From JAGVSZ01 sp963747775 (GTDB lineage: Bacteria > Pseudomonadota > Gammaproteobacteria > Burkholderiales > SG8-39), in the NCBI GenBank assembly GCA_963747775.1, contig CAVVGT010000007.1, forward strand, positions 372,001 through 436,000: a stretch of 64,000 nucleotides of DNA, in the 5' to 3' direction. Below the pieces are notes generated by a model. It was given only the letters and a program-made list of their open reading frames with translations. It had not been told where the DNA came from and made no database searches. Below, in pieces: positions 58,217-64,000 of this stretch. Numbering within the stretch: the stretch's first letter is position 1; the number at the start of each line of letters is the position of its first letter. Position numbers and translations under genes: made by a program.

Positions 58217-58342
58217 TCAGCAGGTGCGCCCGGACGGCGAGGGTGTGAACTCGAGCACGAGTCGGCCCCTCCCGGGTTGCGCGTCGCCGGGCACCCGGAC
58301 GCTCACAGGTTTGGCGACGAGATCGGCTCGGCTCGAATTCAC
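58217..58342 (-). CDS. Short open frame before flgN, doubtful
   Basis: Forty-one codons from a GTG at 58342 to a TGA seven bases before the flgN ATG. The predicted peptide (NSSRADLVAKPVSVRVPGD then QPGRGRLVLEF) has no recognisable domain and no clear ribosome site. It occupies the place where flgM is often found but does not resemble FlgM. It could be noncoding. The rest of 58343-58447 shows nothing I can identify. Confidence 0.2.
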   Translation of the reverse strand: MNSSRADLVAKPVSVRVPGDAQPGRGRLVLEFTPSPSGRTC

Positions 58343-58447
58343 GGCGCGCAGCCTACGTAATCGCACCGTCCGGCCGAATCGGGAAACCCCTGAGATTGGC
58401 CGCCTCGACCCCTGAACCGGGCTCCGGCGGCGAAGAAATGCCCCCGG

Positions 58448-59092
58448 CTACCGCCCGTCGCTGACCAGCCCGATGCGGATCGCGTAACGTGTGAGCCCCG
58501 CCACGTCGCGGATGCCGAGCCGGTCCATGAGCTGGGCGCGGTGCGTCTCCACGGTCTTGACCGAGACGTGCAGCCGCTGCGCGATTTCGCGCGTCGAGCG
58601 GCCTTCGGCGATGAGCTGCAGGATCTCGCGCTGCCGCGGCGTGAGCGCCGGACCTTCCGGCGCCTCCAGTCCGCGCACATAGCCTTCGATCACCTGCTTC
58701 GAGACGCGCGGGTCGAGGTAGCGCTCGCCGCGGAGGGCCGCGCGAATCGCGAGCTCGAGCTCTTCGACGCCGGCGTCCTTCAGCACGTACCCCGCCGTGC
58801 CCGCCTGCATCGCCTCGCGCACGTACCCCGGGTCGGTGTGCATCGACAGGATCAGAACGCGCACCTCCGGGCACTCGACGCCGAGGCGACGGGCCGCGTC
58901 GAGCCCGTTCAGCTCGGGCATCGCGATGTCGAAAAGCGCGACGTCCGGCTTGAGCGCCTTCGCGACGCGCACCGCCTCGCGGCCGTTCGACGCCTCGCCG
59001 ACCACCTCGAACCCCTCTGCCGACTCGAGCAGCGCCTTCATGCCCGCGCGCACCAGCGCATGATCGTCGGCGAGGACAATGCGGATCTTCAT
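58448..59092 (-). CDS. NarL/FixJ-family response regulator
   Basis: A 214-residue regulator. Receiver domain with Asp9-Asp10 and phospho-acceptor Asp55 (ALFDIAMPELNG), Lys in GYVLKDAG, then a LuxR-type helix-turn-helix at the C-terminus (LTPRQREILQLIAEGRSTRE, LHVSVKTVETHRAQLMDRLG). Its ATG overlaps the stop of the kinase gene (ATGA), so the pair is translated together. The target genes are not evident; flgN and the receiver protein lie just downstream. Confidence 0.94.
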   Translation of the reverse strand: MKIRIVLADDHALVRAGMKALLESAEGFEVVGEASNGREAVRVAKALKPDVALFDIAMPELNGLDAARRLGVECPEVRVLILSMHTDPGYVREAMQAGTAGYVLKDAGVEELELAIRAALRGERYLDPRVSKQVIEGYVRGLEAPEGPALTPRQREILQLIAEGRSTREIAQRLHVSVKTVETHRAQLMDRLGIRDVAGLTRYAIRIGLVSDGR

Positions 59093-61326
59093 CGGACATC
59101 CTCGGCAAGCGGAAACAGCGCCCGCACCTCCGTGCCGCGGCCGGGCGCGCTGTTCATCTCGAGTCTACCGCCGGCGAGCTGCGCCCTTTCCTCCATCCCC
59201 GACAGCCCCGCGCTCTCCCCGCGGGCCGCACGCCGCGCCGCGGCTGCCAGATCGAATCCGCTCCCATCGTCGCGCACCGAGAGCACTAGCGCGCCGTCGA
59301 CGACCCCGAGCGCGACTGCGAGGCGGCTCGCTCCGGCATGGCGCACGACGTTGGTCATGGCCTCCTGCACGATGCGGAAGCACGCCGTCTCCACCGCCGG
59401 GTCGAGCCGGCGCTGCGGCAGGCGGATGTCGGCGTCGAGCTCGAGGTCCGCGCGCACGCGGCTGCGCTCGAGGTGCGAGCGGAGCGCGGCTTCGAGCCCG
59501 AGGTCGTCGAGGATGGTGGGACGCAGCCGCGTCGACAGCGCGCGCACCTCGGCGATCGCGGTCTCGAGCAGGGCGAGGCCATCCTCGAACACCGGCCCGA
59601 GCTCGGGGTCGCGCGAGCGCCGACGCAGCGTCTGGAGATTGAGCCTGACCGCGGTGAGCACCTGACCGAGCTCGTCGTGCAGCTCGCGCGCCACCGCCCG
59701 TCGCTCTTCCTCCTGGACCGTAAGCATGCGGCGCGACAGCGTCCCGAGCCGCGCCGAGTACTCCGCGAGCCGCCGCTCGGCGGCCTTCCGCTCGGTGATG
59801 TCGAACCCGGACAGGACGACGCCGGTGAAATTGCCGGCCGCGTCGCGCAACGGCCCGGCGTTGATCAGGATCGTCCGCGGCGGGCCCTCCGGCAGCACCA
59901 GCTGAAATTCGTACCCGTGCAGCGCCGGCTCGCCGCGGCGCAGCCGCTCGAGCGGCAGCTCGTCCACCCGCAGCGGGCGGCCGTCCACCGTGAGGCGGGC
60001 CCAGGGCATATCGCCCTGGCGCATGCCGACGATGCGCTCGCGCGGCCGGTTGAGCAGCTCCTCCGCCTCGCGGTTGACGAGCTCGTAGCTCCCGTCGGCG
60101 CCGATGATCATCACCGCCTCGGCCATCGTTTCGATGATGTCGCGCAAGCGCCGCTCGGCCGCCTTCCGCGCGGTGATGTCGATCGCCGTCAGAACGGCGC
60201 CGTCGAAGTTGCCGGCCGCGTCGTGCAGCGGCATCGCGCTCGCGAGCACGGTACGTGCGCGGCCTTGCGGGGTGACGAGCTGCATTTCGTAGTCGCGCAC
60301 GGCCGGCTCGCCGCGGGCGAGCCGCGCAAACGGATGGTTCTCGACGCGGAACGGCGCGCCGTCCGCCGTAAAGCGGCTCCACGAAACCGCGTCGAACCGG
60401 AGGCCCACGATGCGATCGCGCGTCACGCCCAGCAGCTCTTCCTCGGCGCGGTTGGCGAGCTGGTAGCGGCCGTCCGGCCCGATCAGGATGAGGCCCTCGC
60501 CTAGGGCCTCGATGACGTCGGCGAGCCGCCGCTCGGCGCTCTTCCGCTCGGTGATGTCCACGCCCGTCATGACGATGCCGTCGAAGTTGCCGGCCACATC
60601 GCGCAGCGCGGCCGCGTTCACCGAAACCACCCGCGAGCGTCCCTGCGGGGTGACGATCTGGAACACCTGATCGCGCACCGCCGGCTCACCGCGGCGCAAC
60701 CGCTCAAAGGGATGATCCTCGAGGTCGAACGGAGAGCCGTCGGCGGCAACGCGACTCCAGGACACCTCGTCGAAGCGAACACCGATGATGCGGTCCCGGG
60801 GAACGCCGAGCAGCACTTCCTCGGCACGGTTCGCGAGCTCGTAGCGCCCGTCCGGTCCGAGGATCAGGACACCCTCGGCGATCGTCTCGAAGATCTCGCC
60901 CAGCCGGCGCTCGTGCGCTTCGGCGCGCACGAGCGCCTCGTGCCGTTCCTGTTCGAGCCGCGCGCGCGCCGCGATCATCCGATTGAATTCGGCGCCGATG
61001 AGCGCGATCTCGCGCGGGCCGCTCTCGGGCGCGACGGCATCGGTTGCGCCCGACGCTGCACGCTGCATCGCCGACACGATGCCGGCGACCGGCCGGCTCA
61101 GCCGGCGGGCGACGAACCACGCGAGCGCCAGCGCCCCGAGAACAACGAGCGCCGCGAAGACGAGCGACACCCGAAGTGCGCGATAGACGGGGACGAGCGC
61201 CTCCTGATCCGGCAGATCGGTGGCGACGTACCACCCGGCCAGCGGCAGCAGGACGGCCAGCGGCACGATGGCGGCCGCGATCATCGCGAAGAGCATCGCG
61301 CGCAGGCTGACGGATGGGGGCTTCAT
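59089..61326 (-). CDS. Sensor histidine kinase with three PAS domains (NarL-type partner)
   Basis: A 745-residue inner-membrane kinase. Two helices (about 10-32 and 51-72) flank a very short periplasmic loop, then a HAMP region (ARRLSRPVAGIVSAMQRA), then three PAS units of exactly 126 residues each (141-266, 267-392, 393-518), then a HisKA_3 domain with phospho-acceptor His550 (RAVARELHDELGQVLTAVRL) and a HATPase domain (EAMTNVVRHAGA, DDGSGFDL, GLSGMEERAQLAGGR). The small periplasmic part means sensing is likely cytoplasmic through the PAS domains. It is paired with the LuxR-type regulator downstream. Confidence 0.95.
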   Translation of the reverse strand: MKPPSVSLRAMLFAMIAAAIVPLAVLLPLAGWYVATDLPDQEALVPVYRALRVSLVFAALVVLGALALAWFVARRLSRPVAGIVSAMQRAASGATDAVAPESGPREIALIGAEFNRMIAARARLEQERHEALVRAEAHERRLGEIFETIAEGVLILGPDGRYELANRAEEVLLGVPRDRIIGVRFDEVSWSRVAADGSPFDLEDHPFERLRRGEPAVRDQVFQIVTPQGRSRVVSVNAAALRDVAGNFDGIVMTGVDITERKSAERRLADVIEALGEGLILIGPDGRYQLANRAEEELLGVTRDRIVGLRFDAVSWSRFTADGAPFRVENHPFARLARGEPAVRDYEMQLVTPQGRARTVLASAMPLHDAAGNFDGAVLTAIDITARKAAERRLRDIIETMAEAVMIIGADGSYELVNREAEELLNRPRERIVGMRQGDMPWARLTVDGRPLRVDELPLERLRRGEPALHGYEFQLVLPEGPPRTILINAGPLRDAAGNFTGVVLSGFDITERKAAERRLAEYSARLGTLSRRMLTVQEEERRAVARELHDELGQVLTAVRLNLQTLRRRSRDPELGPVFEDGLALLETAIAEVRALSTRLRPTILDDLGLEAALRSHLERSRVRADLELDADIRLPQRRLDPAVETACFRIVQEAMTNVVRHAGASRLAVALGVVDGALVLSVRDDGSGFDLAAAARRAARGESAGLSGMEERAQLAGGRLEMNSAPGRGTEVRALFPLAEDVR
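59773..60906 (-). repeat. Three tandem 378-base PAS-coding units
   Basis: Units run 60906-60529, 60528-60151 and 60150-59773. Each encodes 126 residues beginning RL and ending in ERK-x-AER, with GPDGRYELANRAEE-type and RRGEPAVRD-type blocks in each. Identical length in all three, with no indel, indicates recent in-frame amplification. The first two are the more alike. Confidence 0.85.
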
Positions 61327-61460
61327 CCCGGCTCGCGCCTCGGTTCCGCCCTAAGGATAGACCACGGCCGGCGAGAGAGTGCCGAAGCGACAGACTCCGC
61401 CCGAGTCCGCGGGGTCTCTGAACACCTTAGAATGGCGCCCTCAAGCGTCGTGGAGACCCC

Positions 61461-61583
61461 ATGCCGGCGTACCGCAGGACGAGCAGGATCGAGGACCCGA
61501 AGCGAACGATCTTCAGCGACCTTCCGTTTCGGGTCGTTGCCTTCGTTGCGGTGCCGGTGAACCCTCGCGTCTCTCCGGACTAG
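61461..61583 (+). CDS. Small open frame before the cNMP-binding gene
   Basis: Forty codons, ATG behind GGAGA, ending four bases before the next gene's ATG. The peptide (PAYRRTSRIEDPKRTIFSDL then PFRVVAFVAVPVN) is basic with a hydrophobic centre. No family is recognised. The ribosome site and tight spacing argue for a coupled small gene or leader peptide; the length argues for caution. The rest of 61327-61587 holds nothing else I can support. Confidence 0.35.
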   Translation: MPAYRRTSRIEDPKRTIFSDLPFRVVAFVAVPVNPRVSPD

Positions 61584-61587
61584 CCTC

Positions 61588-62037
61588 ATGTTCGGTTTCC
61601 TCCGTCCCGGCGTCGGCAGCGACCTCAAGCACCTGAAGGCGCTACCGCTGTTCTCGGACCTGTCGGTGCGCGATCTCAAGATCGTGCAGGGCGTCCTCCA
61701 CGAGCGCGAGTATCTCGCGGGCGAAGTGATCTTCGACGAAGGCGACGACGGCAACGCGCTCTACATCGTGCGCACCGGCCGGGTGCTGATCTGCCGCCAG
61801 GGCCGACCGGAGAATCCGATCGCGGAGATCGGGGCGGGCGGGTTCTTCGGCGAGCTCGCGCTCCTCGACAGCGCCCCGCGCGCGGCGCAGGCGCGCGCCC
61901 TGGACCCGTGTCGGCTTGCGGTGTTCTTCGGCAGCGATTTCCTGTCCCTGCTGGAAACCGAAACCAAGCTTTCCAACCGGGTCCTGTTCCAGTTCGCGCG
62001 CCATCTCGGCCGGCGCCTGCGGGGCACGGTACTGTGA
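61588..62037 (+). CDS. Cyclic-nucleotide-binding-domain protein
   Basis: A 149-residue protein made almost only of one Crp-like cNMP-binding domain: LPLFSDLSVRDLKIVQGVLH, GDDGNALYIVRTGRVLICRQ and the phosphate-binding cassette GGFFGELALLDSAPRAAQA, in which the Arg-Ala contact residues are kept. It has no helix-turn-helix, so it is a sensor or regulatory subunit, perhaps of the permease next to it: its TGA overlaps that gene's GTG start (GTGA). Confidence 0.88.
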   Translation: MFGFLRPGVGSDLKHLKALPLFSDLSVRDLKIVQGVLHEREYLAGEVIFDEGDDGNALYIVRTGRVLICRQGRPENPIAEIGAGGFFGELALLDSAPRAAQARALDPCRLAVFFGSDFLSLLETETKLSNRVLFQFARHLGRRLRGTVL

Positions 62038-63179
62038 GCGCCGCCGAAGGCGCAACGCCGGTCGACGGACACCGGAGCGGCCCCGGCCCGGTCGCATGGG
62101 CCGGCATCTTTGCCGCGACCTGCCTGCTCTTGGTCGCGCTCAACCACATCCTGTGGCTGGTGGTGCCGGCGCTGATGGCGCTGGTCCTGTCGTACGCGCT
62201 CGACCCGCCGATGCGGCGGCTCATGTATGCAGGACTGTCGCGGCAGGGCTCCGCGGCGCTCGTCACCTCGGCGTTCCTGATCGTCCTGATGGCCGCGACG
62301 TTGGCGTTGCTCGCTTGGGCGGGCGCGCGCGCCGAGGACTGGCAGGCCGGCGTCGAGCGCTACATCCGAGGCGGCGCGGAGTTGCTGGAGCGCACGCTCG
62401 CCGTGCTTGAGGCGCGGTGGTCGGTGCTGGCGCGCGCCAACCTGGCGGCAAGCGTCACCACCTGGCTCAACGACTACTCGAACACGTTCGTCGAGCGGCA
62501 GGTGCAGCCGCTCGCAGTGTCCATCCTCGCTTGGCTGCCGGCGATGCTGCTCGGGCCGTTCTTAGCATTCTTCTTCCTGCGCGACGGACGGCGGTTTCAC
62601 GGCTTTCTCGCGCGCGCCGTGCCCAACGCGTACTTCGAGAAGACGCTCGATCTGCTGCACAAGATGCACCAGACCGGCCGCGCCTACTTCGCCGGGCTGA
62701 TGAAGCTCACCGTGCTCGACACGGTCGCGCTCGGCCTCGGTCTGTGGGCCCTCGGGCTGCCGGGCGCTTGGCTGCTCGCGCTCGTCGCAGCGGTGCTTGC
62801 CTGGGTCCCTTACGTCGGCTCGATCGCGGGCTGCCTGCTCGTCGTGCTGGTGGCGGCGACCGACTTCCCGCAGGACCCGAAGATGGCGTACTGGGCCATC
62901 ATGCTCTTCATCTTCGTGCGGCTGCTGGACGATTTCGTGTTCATGCCGGCGACCGTGGGCAAGAGCCTCAATCTGCATCCGTTGGTGAGCGTGCTGATGC
63001 TGTTCGTCGGCGGCGCGGTGGCCGGTGTCCCGGGCCTGGCGCTAGTGCTTCCACTCCTGGGCGTGGCAATGGTGGTGGGCGCGGCGCTCAGCGCGATCGT
63101 GATCGACCGTCGACTACGGGCGCGGCACCTGTACGCGCGGCGGCTGCGGGCGGAGCAGGCCGCGGCGGATCTCGCATAA
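62034..63179 (+). CDS. AI-2E family transporter (PerM/TqsA-like)
   Basis: A 381-residue inner-membrane permease. About eight helices are seen, including LWLVVPALMALVLSYALDPP, ALVTSAFLIVLMAATLALLA, the LLGPFLAFFFLRDGRRFHGF signature at about residue 165, and FVFMPATVGKSLNLHPLVSV near the C-terminus. The family includes putative exporters of AI-2 and small ions; the substrate is unknown. GTG start overlapping the cNMP-protein stop suggests that domain regulates or accompanies it. Confidence 0.92.
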   Translation: MSAAEGATPVDGHRSGPGPVAWAGIFAATCLLLVALNHILWLVVPALMALVLSYALDPPMRRLMYAGLSRQGSAALVTSAFLIVLMAATLALLAWAGARAEDWQAGVERYIRGGAELLERTLAVLEARWSVLARANLAASVTTWLNDYSNTFVERQVQPLAVSILAWLPAMLLGPFLAFFFLRDGRRFHGFLARAVPNAYFEKTLDLLHKMHQTGRAYFAGLMKLTVLDTVALGLGLWALGLPGAWLLALVAAVLAWVPYVGSIAGCLLVVLVAATDFPQDPKMAYWAIMLFIFVRLLDDFVFMPATVGKSLNLHPLVSVLMLFVGGAVAGVPGLALVLPLLGVAMVVGAALSAIVIDRRLRARHLYARRLRAEQAAADLA

Positions 63180-63216
63180 GCAGCGCTCGATGGGGATTTG
63201 GCGAGGTCGTGTTCGG

Positions 63217-63289
63217 TGCCGGCTCCAGGAATCGAACCCGGGACCTACCGCTTACAAGGCGGTTGCTCTACCAACTGAGCTAAGCCGGC
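63217..63289 (-). tRNA. tRNA-Thr (anticodon UGU)
   Basis: A 73-base cloverleaf on the minus strand: acceptor GCCGGCT/AGCCGGC with discriminator A, D-arm GCTC-AGTTGGTA-GAGC, anticodon loop CTTGTAA (anticodon TGT) closed by ACCGC/GCGGT, and T-arm with the invariant GTTCGATTC loop. The 3-prime CCA is not encoded. Reads ACA and, with wobble modification, other Thr codons. Confidence 0.95.
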
Positions 63290-63384
63290 TGCGGCGAATT
63301 ATACGAGGCGGGCCCGGGCCGCCTGGGTCCCGGTGTTTGCCGGAATGACCTTGCCGGCGCCGTTGCTCGCGGCGCGCCGCGCGG

Positions 63385-63807
63385 TCACTTGATGACGCGA
63401 AGGGTGGGCTTGCCGCCGGGCGCCGGGGCCGCCGGCTCGGGCGACGCAGGGGGCTCGACGGCCGCATCCCCGCTCGCCTCCCACGGTGTTTTCGTGCGAT
63501 CGATCTCGAACGACATCCCGTGCCCATTCTCGCGCGCATAGAGCGCGGCGATCTGGGCGACTGGGATCGACAGCTCCCTCGCGACGCCGCCGAAACGCGC
63601 CGAGAAGTCGATCGCCTCGTTGCTCATCTTGAGCCGGTTCGCCGCAAGCGGGCCGATGTTGAGCACGATCTCGCCGTTGCGTACGAATTCGGCGGGAACG
63701 CGCGTGGTCGCATCGACCACGACGGAGATGTAAGGCGTGAAGCCGTTGTCGACGCACCACTCGTAGAGGGCGCGCAGCAGGTAGGGCTTGGTGGAGGTCT
63801 CGTTCAC
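63385..63807 (-). CDS. sspB: ClpXP protease specificity-enhancing factor SspB
   Basis: A 140-residue adaptor that delivers ssrA-tagged proteins to ClpXP. The N-terminal substrate-binding domain is typical: TKPYLLRALYEWCVDNGFTP, ISVVVDATTRVPAEFV and GEIVLNIGPLAANRLKMSNE, then FSARFGGVARELSIPV. After a variable acidic/proline linker the last residues (KPTLRVIK) are the ClpX-binding tail. It follows sspA, as in other beta- and gammaproteobacteria. Confidence 0.97.
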   Translation of the reverse strand: MNETSTKPYLLRALYEWCVDNGFTPYISVVVDATTRVPAEFVRNGEIVLNIGPLAANRLKMSNEAIDFSARFGGVARELSIPVAQIAALYARENGHGMSFEIDRTKTPWEASGDAAVEPPASPEPAAPAPGGKPTLRVIK

Positions 63808-63901
63808 GGCCGGGCGGTACGGCAGGTGGCGGGCAGTGTACCGCGGGGCCGCGAGGCGGGGCGGGCGGCAGGGAACCGGGTGTGCCGTATTTCCCCCGCG
63901 G

Positions 63902-64000
63902 CTATTTCCGCATGACCTTCTCGGACGGCGTCAGGGCGTCGATGAACGCCGGGCGGCTGAACAGGCGCTCGGCGTATTTCATCAGCGGGGCGGCCGACTT
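63902..64000 (-). CDS. sspA: Stringent starvation protein A, C-terminal end
   Basis: The last 32 codons of sspA, cut by the window edge: APLMKYAERLFSRPAFIDAL and LTPSEKVMRK before the TAG. SspA is a GST-fold protein that binds RNA polymerase and shapes stress and virulence transcription; the final helix and LT-x-x-EK-x-MR ending match. Ends 94 bases before sspB starts, in the usual sspA-sspB order. Confidence 0.85.
   Translation of the reverse strand, partial: KSAAPLMKYAERLFSRPAFIDALTPSEKVMRK

Overview
The window is GC-rich, densely packed bacterial DNA. Gene content points to a betaproteobacterium, probably Burkholderiales-like: four Bug-type tripartite-tricarboxylate receptors, a TctDE-like two-component pair, TRAP transporters, and tsaD, plsY, folB, xerD, typA and sspAB arranged as in that group. 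I see no CRISPR, prophage, rRNA or complete insertion sequence. The only RNA gene is a tRNA-Thr(UGU). No gene-free stretch exceeds 300 bases.

Layout. 0-7 kb: regulator/kinase pair, tsaD (with a duplicated start and a nested hairpin in front of it), plsY, folB, ybaK, xerD, ogt, typA. 7-30.5 kb: a Fur-controlled small gene, then about 24 genes all on the minus strand, read from 30.4 kb down to 7.4 kb. The first half of that train is a recognisable organosulfonate pathway: suyAB (sulfolactate sulfo-lyase), a DctPQM TRAP transporter, an HpsN-type dehydrogenase, an SDR and an MDR dehydrogenase (HpsO/HpsP candidates), a sulfite-oxidase-fold molybdoenzyme, and a D-2-hydroxyacid dehydrogenase plus an Ldh2-family enzyme that match the SlcC/ComC sulfolactate-racemising pair. 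The second half is a succinate-dehydrogenase/fumarate-reductase-like complex (Fe-S subunit, two small anchors, flavoprotein), a two-subunit class I fumarase, a ThDP enzyme, a Bug receptor, a TAXI TRAP system and a LysE-type exporter. A divergent GntR regulator with a shared operator sits at the head.

31-44 kb: a pseudopilin coupled to a GGDEF-EAL protein, an AEC permease, two sister lipoproteins, an NAPRTase-like and a MetE-like gene, then a segment (about 38.0-44.2 kb) where four genes are broken by many single-base indels, nearly all readable as insertions, with protein similarity continuing across them. That pattern looks like uncorrected sequence error rather than decay. 44-50 kb: GSTs and DoxX beside a LysR regulator, then a copper locus (DUF2946, a leftover TonB-receptor tail, YcnI, CopC-CopD). 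50-57 kb: a small catabolic cluster (DHDPS family, SDR, Bug receptor), an FAD reductase, a cupin, metC, a GcrA-tail-like zinc protein and another Bug receptor. 57-64 kb: a receiver protein, flgN, a NarL-type two-component system whose kinase carries three 126-residue PAS units, a cNMP-binding protein with an AI-2E family permease, tRNA-Thr, sspB and the end of sspA.

How it fits together (inference): the cell imports C3 sulfonates such as DHPS or sulfolactate through TRAP, oxidises DHPS to sulfolactate, interconverts its enantiomers, cleaves the C-S bond to pyruvate and sulfite, and may oxidise the sulfite in the cytoplasm. The attached SDH/fumarase/ThDP genes suggest a linked route for a C4 or substituted dicarboxylate whose substrate I cannot name.
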